Shown: positions 1 through 8,588 of the stretch, piece by piece
Layout: the number at the start of each line of letters is the position of its first letter
Position numbering within the stretch: the first letter of the stretch is position 1
From: VFZP01 sp043755595
Lineage (GTDB): Bacteria; Acidobacteriota; Terriglobia; Bryobacterales; Bryobacteraceae
Length of the DNA stretch: 64,000 nt
NCBI GenBank assembly: GCA_043755595.1
Contig: JAYUSQ010000016.1
Coordinates: forward strand, 1 to 64,000
Direction: 5' to 3'
Translations under genes and position numbers: made by a program
Notes under the pieces: generated by a model
Told to the model about the DNA's origin: nothing
The model's database searches: none
Seen by the model: only the letters and a program-made list of their open reading frames with translations

Positions 1-113
1 ATCCCCGACTGCTTGAAGCGGGAACCGACCACGGTTTTGCAACCGGCTTCCATGACGCCAGTGCCGACGAACAGATGCAATCGGCGGAACTTCGGATAAT
101 GGATAAACCGCAT
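1..113 (-). pseudogene. C-terminal fragment of an ISKra4-like transposase, cut by the window edge
   Basis: Reading the minus strand from an ATG at 113, the frame stays open to base 1 and encodes about 37 residues. They include GTGVMEAGCKTVVGSRFKQSG-like residues (positions 18-37), which resemble the conserved C-terminal block of ISKra4-family transposases. The N-terminal and catalytic parts are absent: the upstream DNA is the end of an unrelated coiled-coil gene whose TAG stop (120-122) lies in the same frame, only two codons before this ATG. So this looks like a 5'-truncated remnant, not an active element. Family assignment is from remembered motif similarity; the part beyond the window is unknown. 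Confidence 0.55.
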
Positions 114-119
114 CAAGCC

Positions 120-905
120 CTATTTCCGCGCCAGCGCCTGATCCTTCTGCAGCTTCGCCGCCTGCGCGCCAAGAGCCTGAATCTGCCGCAAATCTTCATC
201 GGCCGCGCCGATGGTCTGTTGAATGCGCGCGAGATTCGGATCGTCGGTGCGGAGCGCCAGCGTGCGGAAAAGCTCCGTCGCTTCACGGAACCGCCGCAGC
301 ACATTGTTCAGGTAGGTATCGCGGCGGCGCGACAGATCGTCCATCTGAGCGGCCAGCTCATTCAATTTCGCCAGCTTCCGCGCGCTGTCCTCACCACGCT
401 TGCGCAACTCCTGCGCGGACACCTCGGCTTGCGCCAGACGCTCTTCGCGGCCCCTTCCCTGCTCACCGTACGAATCCGCCAAGCGATTGGCCGTATCCAG
501 ACGCTGTTCAAGATCCTTCTGGCTCGCCGCCAACTGTTCCTTCTCCCGTGTCGCTTGCGTAAGCTTCGCCTCGAGTTCGGACAGATGCTCGCGCACTTCG
601 CGCAAGGAAGACTCCAGGCCCGATAGCTTGGCGTTCTTCTCATCCAGCAGCCGGATCAACTCCTGCCGGGTGGCGGCGTCGCCCGGTTCTTTCACGGTAA
701 CGATCCTCTCGACCGTCTTCACCGCGGCTGCCGGTTCCGCCGCTCCACGCGGGCTCGGGACGACCGGCGCGGCGCTGACCACAGGACCCGGCTTCGACAA
801 ACGTTCGATCTCGGCACGCTGGGAGGCGGAGTCGATCTGCCATCGCCAATAGACGAAGCCCGCCGAAGCCACAGCGGACAACAACGCAGCCAGCATAGCC
901 TTCAT
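120..905 (-). CDS. Membrane-anchored coiled-coil protein of unknown function
   Basis: This is a 261-residue protein. Residues 3-20 form one hydrophobic segment that fits a signal anchor. An Ala/Pro/Val-rich linker follows, and then from about residue 78 to the end the chain is almost entirely charged heptad-like sequence rich in Glu, Lys, Arg, Gln and Leu, typical of a long coiled coil. No enzymatic motif is visible. The start codon overlaps the stop of the VWA gene by 4 bases (902-905), so the two are probably translationally coupled as the last genes of the operon that starts at 4617. A scaffold or tether in the periplasm is a guess; I do not recognise a named family. Confidence 0.8.
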   Translation of the reverse strand: MKAMLAALLSAVASAGFVYWRWQIDSASQRAEIERLSKPGPVVSAAPVVPSPRGAAEPAAAVKTVERIVTVKEPGDAATRQELIRLLDEKNAKLSGLESSLREVREHLSELEAKLTQATREKEQLAASQKDLEQRLDTANRLADSYGEQGRGREERLAQAEVSAQELRKRGEDSARKLAKLNELAAQMDDLSRRRDTYLNNVLRRFREATELFRTLALRTDDPNLARIQQTIGAADEDLRQIQALGAQAAKLQKDQALARK

Positions 906-1831
906 TGAGAACCGCCCCCTGCCGGAAGGAAACGCGTGCGGTGACGCACGGCTGCGCCTTCGGCGGCTAGTTCAATTTCCCACTGCCGCCCCTTCACGCG
1001 TTTAAACTCAAGCTCAGCGCTGGAGTGGCCCGATACGCGCTCGACCATGTGCGAAAGGGCGACCGGAATCTCAGCCAGAGTGCGAGCGAATTCGGCCGAT
1101 CCGCCGGTGGCATTCGCCAGTTCCAGCAAGCCGGTCTGGTAAGCCTCGTTCAACCGGTCATTCTCGTAGTTGAGCTGCACTATGAAAAGCGGCGTCTGCG
1201 TGCGAGCCACCTTGGCATGCAGCTGCTGCATGCGAACCTTGATCAGCGCCTCGGGAAACCGCCGGCTCATATCGCCTGAGTCGCTTGAGTTAACCACAGG
1301 GTTCGCAAAGTCCTCACGATAATTCGTCGCCAGGCTATCGCTGACATACAGCAGCGCCACGCGGACCTTGGATTTGGCCAGCATCGCATCGCCCACGGCC
1401 AACGCGGTTTCGACGCTATCGAGCAGACCCGCACGTCCGCTGATCGTCAATTCCTGAATCTTACTCTGCACCGCCGCGCGATCCGCCGTGGGATCCAGCA
1501 ACACTCGCAAGCCGTCTTGCGCGCGCATCAGCGAGACCAAGGCATTCGGCGGCAACTGTCCCAGCCGCTCCTGCAAAGCCTCCCGAGCCGGATCGACACG
1601 CGATAAGTCGCCGGAGAGATCGAGAACCAACAGAATCACCAGATCGTCACCCGGTCCCAACAGCCGGGCAATTTTCACGGGCTCACCATTGAGCTTGGCG
1701 CTTACCACTGGTGCGGCGGCGCCTTCCATCCAGAACGGCACGCGCAGGACCGCCCGATCGGTTCGTACCGGCGGCGGCGCCGCCCAACCGGCGGCAGCGG
1801 CGACAGCCAGGAGTAAAAAGCGGCGTCTCAA
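902..1831 (-). CDS. Secreted VWA-domain protein (Acidobacteria-type VWFA-related)
   Basis: I place the start at a TTG (1831-1829) overlapping the TGA of the upstream receptor-like gene, with a GGATTGAGG ribosome-site-like stretch about 7 bases before it. This gives 309 residues that begin with a clean signal peptide (RRRFLLLAVAAAAGWAA). The open frame extends upstream, but there it runs inside the neighbour. The core has the alternating beta/alpha pattern of a von Willebrand A domain, with LVLDLSGDLS at the metal-site position and RVALLYVSDS further on. The usual DxSxS motif reads DLSGD, so metal binding may be changed. Proteins of this kind are abundant in Acidobacteria and usually lack a known ligand. 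It sits between a receptor-like barrel and a coiled-coil protein with 4-base overlaps on both sides. Confidence 0.78.
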   Translation of the reverse strand: MRRRFLLLAVAAAAGWAAPPPVRTDRAVLRVPFWMEGAAAPVVSAKLNGEPVKIARLLGPGDDLVILLVLDLSGDLSRVDPAREALQERLGQLPPNALVSLMRAQDGLRVLLDPTADRAAVQSKIQELTISGRAGLLDSVETALAVGDAMLAKSKVRVALLYVSDSLATNYREDFANPVVNSSDSGDMSRRFPEALIKVRMQQLHAKVARTQTPLFIVQLNYENDRLNEAYQTGLLELANATGGSAEFARTLAEIPVALSHMVERVSGHSSAELEFKRVKGRQWEIELAAEGAAVRHRTRFLPAGGGSQ

Positions 1832-4617
1832 AAGCTGAACCTCAATCCCAATTGAAGCACCCGGCCGCCCCGTGACCCAATAATTCTGCCCGCGTTCACG
1901 TTTGGCGCGCTCGCCGGCCCGATCATCGGGTCGGGATCGGTCCAATTCGCGTGATTAATAAAGTTCAGCCCGACCGCACTCAACTCCATGCTTTGTTCAG
2001 GCGACAGCGCAATGCGCTTGGTAATCGATAAATCGTGATTTTGATTGCCAGGGTTGCGAAGCGACGGGTGAGTCCGCGATGCGTTGCCCACCGTGAAATC
2101 GAGCGGCTGCGAAAAAGCGGCTGGATTGAACCATTGCTCCGGACCGGGATTGGAAACATGCGGGTCCACGCCTGGCGCAACGTTCACATTCAGGACGTCC
2201 AGCACGCCCCCGGTATTATTGAACTGCGGCCGAAGCGCCGCCGGCTCTCCGCTGGCCACGGTCGTGACGCCGCTGATCGACCAGCCTTCCACCAGATACC
2301 TTCTCCAATCCGTCACCGTCAGCAAACTCTTGTTGGCCCCGAAAGGCAGTTCATACATGACGGAAAACGAAAGCCGGTGCGGAGTGCTGCCCGCCGTGAG
2401 CGACCATTCGTTCTCCCGGTTGTAGTAGTCCTGCACGCCGTAGGGCCCCGAGTAATTATCCATCTGCTTGGAGAATTCGTAGTAGGCCGACAGCGCCAAA
2501 CCACCCGACGATCGCTTCTCTAATCGCAGATAGCCGGCGTCGCGTTGATACCGGCCTTCGGGCCAGGAGCTATAGACGTCGAAGCGTTGATACTGCGGAT
2601 AGGGGCGCAGCGAGCGGTTGAAGGTTTCGTCGTTCAACCGATCGCGATACTCAAGCGCCGACAGTGGAATCGCGTTTGGGTTCGAGCCCGCATTACTCAG
2701 CAACAGGTTGTGCCCGCCCGACTGCGCCGCGCCCAGCGTCACGATAATTGAGCCTGGCAACTCACGCTCCAGCGCCAGTGAAAACGATTGATAGGTCGGC
2801 TGCCGGCCTTCGGGCTCGATCAGGTCGGCGGTGGTGTTGTTGGCTGCTTCCGGCCGTATATCGGGAAACGTACGGCATGGCGGAAAGCCATCGGAGAGAC
2901 GGAGCGCCGGAGCCAGTTGGGGATTAGCGGATACCCAAGTCGGGTTGCCGTTGAAGGCCTGCGTGCCCCATTGACCGAGGTAGATCGGTATGGGCGAATA
3001 GGAACGCGCATAGCCGCCGCGCAACACCGTCTTGGTTCCGCCGGCAATGTTCCACGCCAGGCTTGCGCTTGGCTCCAGCTTGGCGGTGAAGGGCTGGAAA
3101 GACCGCCCGCGGCCATTCATTGCCGCCACGATCAGCGCGCCGCCGCGGAGATTCACCGGGTTGACGGAGGCGAGGTCCACCGTTGACTGCCGGTCATACT
3201 TCTCCACTCTGGGCGTGTTGGTGTCGAGGTTGAGTCCCAGGCTGAGCGTGAGCCCCTTGCGTAATTCCCATTGGTCGCGCAGCGCCGCATAATAGGCCCG
3301 CTTCCGAAAATAGGAAGGCGCGGTCACCACGCTGCGTTCGGCCAGATCGGAGAGCCCCAGCAGAAATGTGGCAAACCCATGGCCGGTATTGACGATGCCC
3401 GGCAGGCTGGTCAGTCCCGGCGAGAAACGGATGTTTCCGCTGGGATACTTGGGCCAAAACGAATTCACTTGCTCGGCGGTAACGCGGCCTACGACGCGCA
3501 AGCGATGCTCGCCTCGGCGCGTCGAGAAGCCGTCGGTCAACACCCAGGTATTCCGCGCATTGCGCGAGAGCGGATACGCACGGCCCATGGAAAGGTACGG
3601 CGCAAATTGCAGGCTGGGAAATGACTCGCCACGCGCATCGAGCTCCGGCTTGTTGTCTATGTGGTCCGTGGAGGCGTCCAGCGTGATCGTGTTCAAGCTC
3701 CGGGCCGACATCGTGAAAACGTGTTCGAGCGTCGCGCGGCGCGACTGGCGGTCCCGGCTCACGCCGCCCGGATTGGCAATGTTCGTAAACAATGCCGGAG
3801 AGCCGTCGAAGCCATTCGAATAGTTCAGCCCGAGTCCCAGCCTGTGCCGCTCGCGCAGCGAGTGATCGACGCGCCCAATCAACCCGTCCGCGCGGCTCAA
3901 CTCCGGCGACACGACGAAATAGTTGTTGCGGAAGAACGGTCCGGCATCCGAATTGGGGGCCGGGTAGAGTGCGAGCGCGCTGCTCGCCCGGTCGTCCAAC
4001 CGTGAGGCGGGAATCCGATTCCCGGCAAACGGCACTCGCTGGTACTGAAGGTTTTCGAAACTCACCGGCTGCGCTGCGTTGTAGTTCGGATTAGGGCTCG
4101 TGGACCCAGGATCGTAAACCGCCAGCGGAGCGCCAGCCGAATCTACCGTAGAGGACCAGTCCCCGCTGCGCTCGGGCAACGTGGGGATGGTGCGTAGAAA
4201 CGTCCGCGCCACTTTTTCGCGAACGCCCTCGAACGTAACGCTAAAGAATGTGCCGCGCCCGCCACGATAAAGTTTCGGGATCGTGACCGGCCCGCTCAGA
4301 TTGAAGCCGTATTGATTACGCTGCAGCAGTCCCTTGGATCCGCCCCGTTGGACGATTTCGTGCGGCACCGCATCCAGAAAATTGTTGCGGAGATTCTCAA
4401 ACAACCGTCCGTGCCATTTGGAGCCAGCCTGCCCGCTGGTCTTGCCCTGGGCGGTGGAATCGGCACGGAGGCCCAGCGCGCGAGTTTGCACACGGAACTC
4501 CTCGGTCGCCTTTTGCAACTCGGTAACTTGCGGCGGCTGCTGCCGGGTTGGCTGTTGTCCGGAGACGGCGGCGGCGGCGACGGCCAATACCGCTAAAGTT
4601 CTCCGAGCGCGAGCCAT
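1828..4617 (-). CDS. Oar-like outer-membrane beta-barrel (TonB-receptor related), without N-terminal CarboxypepD_reg domain
   Basis: This 929-residue protein has an N-terminal signal sequence (ARRTLAVLAVAAAAVSGQ) and a C-terminus of alternating polar/hydrophobic strands ending in LQLGLRFSF, the terminal-aromatic signal of outer-membrane barrels. Segments such as GFNLSGPVTIPKLY, GNRIPASRLD and SYYELPFG-type strands match the Oar/TonB-receptor-like proteins common in Acidobacteria. The other two family members in this window carry a carboxypeptidase-regulatory-like domain and a plug; here they are replaced by roughly 65 Gln-rich and linker residues. It is the first gene of a three-gene operon with a VWA and a coiled-coil protein. 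A role in uptake or secretion at the outer membrane is family-level inference; the substrate is unknown. Confidence 0.85.
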   Translation of the reverse strand: MARARRTLAVLAVAAAAVSGQQPTRQQPPQVTELQKATEEFRVQTRALGLRADSTAQGKTSGQAGSKWHGRLFENLRNNFLDAVPHEIVQRGGSKGLLQRNQYGFNLSGPVTIPKLYRGGRGTFFSVTFEGVREKVARTFLRTIPTLPERSGDWSSTVDSAGAPLAVYDPGSTSPNPNYNAAQPVSFENLQYQRVPFAGNRIPASRLDDRASSALALYPAPNSDAGPFFRNNYFVVSPELSRADGLIGRVDHSLRERHRLGLGLNYSNGFDGSPALFTNIANPGGVSRDRQSRRATLEHVFTMSARSLNTITLDASTDHIDNKPELDARGESFPSLQFAPYLSMGRAYPLSRNARNTWVLTDGFSTRRGEHRLRVVGRVTAEQVNSFWPKYPSGNIRFSPGLTSLPGIVNTGHGFATFLLGLSDLAERSVVTAPSYFRKRAYYAALRDQWELRKGLTLSLGLNLDTNTPRVEKYDRQSTVDLASVNPVNLRGGALIVAAMNGRGRSFQPFTAKLEPSASLAWNIAGGTKTVLRGGYARSYSPIPIYLGQWGTQAFNGNPTWVSANPQLAPALRLSDGFPPCRTFPDIRPEAANNTTADLIEPEGRQPTYQSFSLALERELPGSIIVTLGAAQSGGHNLLLSNAGSNPNAIPLSALEYRDRLNDETFNRSLRPYPQYQRFDVYSSWPEGRYQRDAGYLRLEKRSSGGLALSAYYEFSKQMDNYSGPYGVQDYYNRENEWSLTAGSTPHRLSFSVMYELPFGANKSLLTVTDWRRYLVEGWSISGVTTVASGEPAALRPQFNNTGGVLDVLNVNVAPGVDPHVSNPGPEQWFNPAAFSQPLDFTVGNASRTHPSLRNPGNQNHDLSITKRIALSPEQSMELSAVGLNFINHANWTDPDPMIGPASAPNVNAGRIIGSRGGRVLQLGLRFSF

Positions 4618-4677
4618 ACTTTCATCTTAACGGGCGGCAATCCGCGCGCGCTGAACTATCCGGGTTGTGAGCGAGTG

Positions 4678-5457
4678 CTATTGATTCGCGCGCCAGATGG
4701 CATCGCGGATACGCAAATACGATTCCGGGTTGACGCCATCGCGCGGCTCGGCGCACCAGTCGTCCTTCTTAGCCGCCGCACCCAGCTTGCGTGCCAGCAA
4801 CATATCCTGCCCGGCGTTGCGCATGATCTTAGTCAGCACGCTCAAAGGATCGGCCATGACGCCTGCCGTCGGAGTCTCACCGCACAACGTCTGCGCCAGC
4901 AAAGCAAACGGCGCCGCCCCGGAATTGCCACCCGTCTTGCGCGCCACCGTTGGCAGAGCTTGCGCCGGCACCGTACCTGGCTGCACGCGTAACTCCAGCG
5001 GCGAAATCACAAAGTCCTGGCCCACATTGAGCTGCGCCTCGACCCGAATACGCCGTACCGGAGTCGGTCCCGGCGTCCAGAGATCCAGCCAGTAAACGCC
5101 CACTCCATGATCGTTGAACTTACCCGATTCGCTCAAACCCTTGACGGCTTCGAGACGATCGTTGTCGCTCACGCGATAAAGCACCGGCCGCAGCACACGA
5201 TCCGGATTCGATGCGATGTAGAGCATGAAATTCACGCCCGGCGGACCCTTCACCACCAAATGGAATGAGGTATAGCCGTTGCGAACGATCGCGGGCGAAA
5301 TGATCTCGCGCGGGGCGCCTGCGGCATCGGAGGCGACAATCCCGCCGTCTGAACCCACGCGGCGGAATTCAGAAAGAAAACGGGCTTCCAGTGTCTGCGC
5401 CGCCAGCGCGCCCGAAAAGGCGGCTGTCAACCACAGCAATGGAAGCCCGGCTTGCAT
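4678..5457 (-). CDS. Small secreted protein of unknown function
   Basis: This is a 259-residue protein with a signal peptide (GLPLLWLTAAFSGALAAQ). The middle part (about residues 45-160) looks beta-rich (SFHLVVKGPPGVNFMLYIA, VYWLDLWTPGP) and the C-terminal third is helical with two Cys residues. No family is recognised. It starts 4 bases after the RNase E/G stop, so it is very probably co-transcribed with that gene. The functional link is obscure: one product is cytoplasmic and the other appears exported. Confidence 0.75.
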   Translation of the reverse strand: MQAGLPLLWLTAAFSGALAAQTLEARFLSEFRRVGSDGGIVASDAAGAPREIISPAIVRNGYTSFHLVVKGPPGVNFMLYIASNPDRVLRPVLYRVSDNDRLEAVKGLSESGKFNDHGVGVYWLDLWTPGPTPVRRIRVEAQLNVGQDFVISPLELRVQPGTVPAQALPTVARKTGGNSGAAPFALLAQTLCGETPTAGVMADPLSVLTKIMRNAGQDMLLARKLGAAAKKDDWCAEPRDGVNPESYLRIRDAIWRANQ

Positions 5458-5461
5458 GCGT

Positions 5462-8197
5462 TTAGGCGAGGTCGAACTTATCGGGATGCAGCAGCGGATC
5501 GCTCTTCACGATGACCGCGCGCCCGAGTAGATCTTCGAGTTCCTGCAGATAGGTCTCGGCCGACGTTTTGATGGTCTTGGCCACTTCGGGATTAACGCGC
5601 AACATCACGTTGTTGCCCTCCAGACCCGGGCGGATCTTGAGCGCCTCGGTCAGGATTTCGCTCATCACCGTCTGCACGCTCTTCACATAGCCCGCGCCTT
5701 CGCAGGTGGGGCATGGCGAACACAACGCACGTTCCAGACTCTGCTTCACGCGGCGGCGCGTGATCGCGACCAGACCGAAATCGTTGAACTGGAGGATCTT
5801 GTACGGCGCGCGGTCCTGAGCCATCGCTTCTTCGAGCGCCTGCATCACCTTCTGGCGATTCTTGCGCTCTTCCATATCGATGAAGTCGACCACGATGATG
5901 CCGCCCAGATCGCGCAGGCGAATCTGGCGTACGATTTCCTTGACCGCTTCGACGTTGGTCTTGACGATCGTATCTTCCAGGCGGTTCGACTTGCCGACGA
6001 ACTTACCCGTGTTGATGTCGATCGCCACCAGCGCTTCGGTCTGATTGATGACGATATAACCGCCCGACTTGAGCCACACCTTCGGGCGCAACGCCTTTTC
6101 CAGTTCGCTGGTGATGTTGAACGTGTCGAAGATCGGAGCCTCGCGCGAGTACATTTTGACGCGCGAAACCAAGGCCGGCTGGAAGAGCTCCAGGAACCCG
6201 ACCATCATTTCGTACATCTCTTCGCTGTCGGTCCAGATGGCCTTGTACTGATCGTTCACCTGATCGCGCAGCGTGCGCGTGACCAATTCCAAATCGGAGT
6301 GCAGCAGGCACGGAGCGCGGCGCTTCTCAGCCTTCTTCCGGATGTCCAGCCACTGGTTGTACAGGTTGCTCATGTCCGAAGCGATGTCGGCTTCGGGCTT
6401 GCCTTCGCCGGCGGTGCGGACGATGAAGCCGCCCACCATGCCCTGGCTGTTCGACTGCACGATGCGCTTCAGGCGATGGCGTTCTTCATCATCGCCGAGC
6501 TTGCGAGAAACGCCATGATGATCGGCCGTTGGCATGAACACTACATAGCGGCCAGGCATCGCCACGTGCGAAGTGATGCGGGCGCCTTTGGTGCCCAACG
6601 GTTCCTTGTAAATCTGAACGATGATTTCCTGGCCCTCTTTGAGAAGGTCGCTAATCGACGGCACAACGGGGCGTTCGCGCTCGCGCGGCCGATCGATGCG
6701 TTCACGTTCGGGGCGGGCGGTTGCGGACGCCGTGGCCTGTGCTTCGGCAGGCGCTGGACCGGTGACGGTGCGATTGTCGGCGCGCGGCACGCTTTCGTAT
6801 CGCTCGCCGCCTCCGCTACGTGTCCGGTCACGGTCGCCGCCGCCGCCGCTGCTACGCTCACCATTCCGTCCACCGCGCCGGCGGCCCCGGTCTCGCCGCT
6901 GTACGAAACGCGCCGTGGTTTGTTCTTCGCGAACGCCGGCCTCGGAGGCCACGGGCGCGCTTGGCTCTTCGCCGGAAGCCAGTGCGGCTTCGGCTGCTTC
7001 CTGCAAGGCGTCGACCTCGTCTTCGGCGGAGGCTTGGTCTTCGCCCTCCTCCTCCTCGTCTTCATCGTCATCGTCGCTCTCGCCGCCTTCGGAATCGGCT
7101 GCGGCTTCGACCGCTGCAATTGCGCGCTCGTGCGACTCGACGTGTTCCGCCACCAACTCGCGGACTTCGGCTTCTTCCTCGTCCGGGTCATCGACCGGAA
7201 CGTCTTCGACTACCGGCGGCGCGACAGGGGCCGGTGCTGGTTGCGCCACGACAACCGGGGCGGGCGCAGGAGGCGCTACAACGGCGGCGGGGACAATCGG
7301 TTCCGGCCGCGGCGGGGCCGAACGATATTTGGCGATCGACTCGCCGGGCAAAACGAAGGGTTCCGGCTCGTCGGCCGCGACCCGGGCATACCGCAGATCG
7401 ACCGGAACAACGGGGGATACCGGGAGTGCGGCGCGTCTTTCTTCGACCGGAGGAGCCAGGGCGGGGCTCGACTCATCGGCGGCCACCGCGGACTCAGGCG
7501 TCTCGTCATCGCCTTCCGTTGCGTCGTCCTGCTCACCCGGGGCGGCGAATTTCGAATCCGGCATTCCGGCTGCAGCCGGACCTCTGCCGCCACGGCGTCG
7601 GCGTCGGCGGCCTCTGCCACGGCGATCTCCACCACGATCCTGGCCGGGTTGAGCGCCGGCAGCTTCTTCGGTTCCCGCTGCGACCGGAGCGCCTTCCTCA
7701 ACTGAAACCGGCGCGGCCTCGGCAATAGGAGTAAAAGCCACGACGGCTTCGACCGGAGCCACTGGCGCCACGGGAAGCATGGCCTGCCGTGCCGGAGGCC
7801 GGTCACCACGATCTGTGTTACCGCCGCGATTGCCGCCGCGGTCTCGATCGCGATCGCCTCGCCGTCCACCGCCTCCGCGCTGCTCGCCCTTAGGCTGCTG
7901 TTGCTGTTGCTGCTGCTCGGTGCGAGGCGGCTCTTCGCCGGCGGTCACGCGTTCGTAATCTTCACCCGTCTGCTCAAGGAAGTCCGAAACGTATAGAAAT
8001 GCGTCTCGCTCCAGGCCCAGGTCCACAAAGGCGGACTGCATGCCAGGCAGGACGCGAGTAACGCGGCCCTTATGAATGCTGCCTACCAGCGAGTATTCAT
8101 TGGATCGCTGGAAAAATATTTCTACCAGTTGGTCGTCCTCGAGGAGGGCGACTTTGGTCTCGTGGCGATTGGAAGAAATCACCAACTCTTTCGTCAT
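5462..8197 (-). CDS. rng: Ribonuclease E/G with a large low-complexity insert
   Basis: This 911-residue endoribonuclease cleaves single-stranded 5'-monophosphorylated RNA in rRNA maturation and mRNA decay. The first ~83 residues contain the beginning of an S1-like RNA-binding fold (GSIHKGRVTRVLPGMQSAFVDLG). From about 85 to 512 there is a disordered insert: a poly-Gln run, RGGG/RDRDR-rich stretches, Pro/Ala/Val segments, a long acidic block and a second Arg/Gly block. The S1/5'-sensor and nuclease parts resume at ISDLLKEGQEIIVQIYKEPLG. The catalytic aspartates appear in AIDINTGK (about residue 726) and VVDFIDME (about 771), and the Zn-link cysteines in CPTC (about 828). E. coli enzymes carry their disordered region at the C-terminus instead. 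Either the name rne or rng could apply. Confidence 0.93.
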   Translation of the reverse strand: MTKELVISSNRHETKVALLEDDQLVEIFFQRSNEYSLVGSIHKGRVTRVLPGMQSAFVDLGLERDAFLYVSDFLEQTGEDYERVTAGEEPPRTEQQQQQQQPKGEQRGGGGRRGDRDRDRGGNRGGNTDRGDRPPARQAMLPVAPVAPVEAVVAFTPIAEAAPVSVEEGAPVAAGTEEAAGAQPGQDRGGDRRGRGRRRRRRGGRGPAAAGMPDSKFAAPGEQDDATEGDDETPESAVAADESSPALAPPVEERRAALPVSPVVPVDLRYARVAADEPEPFVLPGESIAKYRSAPPRPEPIVPAAVVAPPAPAPVVVAQPAPAPVAPPVVEDVPVDDPDEEEAEVRELVAEHVESHERAIAAVEAAADSEGGESDDDDEDEEEEGEDQASAEDEVDALQEAAEAALASGEEPSAPVASEAGVREEQTTARFVQRRDRGRRRGGRNGERSSGGGGDRDRTRSGGGERYESVPRADNRTVTGPAPAEAQATASATARPERERIDRPRERERPVVPSISDLLKEGQEIIVQIYKEPLGTKGARITSHVAMPGRYVVFMPTADHHGVSRKLGDDEERHRLKRIVQSNSQGMVGGFIVRTAGEGKPEADIASDMSNLYNQWLDIRKKAEKRRAPCLLHSDLELVTRTLRDQVNDQYKAIWTDSEEMYEMMVGFLELFQPALVSRVKMYSREAPIFDTFNITSELEKALRPKVWLKSGGYIVINQTEALVAIDINTGKFVGKSNRLEDTIVKTNVEAVKEIVRQIRLRDLGGIIVVDFIDMEERKNRQKVMQALEEAMAQDRAPYKILQFNDFGLVAITRRRVKQSLERALCSPCPTCEGAGYVKSVQTVMSEILTEALKIRPGLEGNNVMLRVNPEVAKTIKTSAETYLQELEDLLGRAVIVKSDPLLHPDKFDLA

Positions 8198-8588
8198 CTG
8201 CTATCTCCGCTTCTGAAGCGGCGGGGCGACGAGGAGAGATCGATAAAAGGCGTACAAATCCTGGCGCAAGCGCGCCCGGTGGTTCACCGGGGCTGCCGCA
8301 GGACTCGACGAATTCCGCCGTGCTGGCGGCGGTTGGCAACGCGCAAAACATAATCGGACGCGCTCCGCTGACGCTTTCGCGCCAATCTGGATATCGGGAA
8401 GTGGTCATCAGCGAGACCGTTACCTTCCTCCTCCAGTTTTTCCTTTTCTCGGTCTATTTCACCGCCAGGCCCGCAAACAGCGGCCAACACCGAATATGGC
8501 GGCGGGCTCCTCAACAATCGAGCCGCTTCTATCTCTAGTTTCTAAAATCTCAACCGCAAGCGAATCGCGCTACGTGGGCGCATCCGGT
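8198..8588. other. 390-bp gap between rodA and the RNase E/G gene
   Basis: I find no gene I can support here. On the minus strand two short overlapping frames (8517-8284 and 8408-8097) are open, and a third frame ends naturally at a TAG 3 bases before the RNase start, but none has a recognisable domain. The minus strand has a purine-rich stretch (GGAAAAACTGGAGGAGGAAGG, split here as GGAAAAACTGG and AGGAGGAAGG) near 8430. A perfect 7-bp hairpin lies at 8275-8291. A structured leader for the RNase gene is possible, as RNase E genes in enterobacteria are autoregulated through the leader; a decayed gene is also possible. Confidence 0.4.
8275..8291 (-). other. 7-bp perfect hairpin in the presumed leader of the RNase E/G gene
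   Basis: CCCGGTG / GTT / CACCGGG forms a perfect 7-bp stem with a 3-base loop, 78-94 bases before the RNase start codon. There is no T-tract, so an intrinsic terminator is unlikely. It may be part of a structured 5' leader. Confidence 0.35.

Noticed and set aside
6299..7705. 468-codon open frame on the plus strand inside the RNase E/G gene
   Set aside because: It lies antisense to the low-complexity insert, where biased GC-rich codons leave the opposite strand open; no domain and no RBS.
8284..8517. 77-codon minus-strand frame upstream of the RNase E/G gene
   Set aside because: Begins at a TTG without RBS and matches no family; left as unassigned gap sequence.
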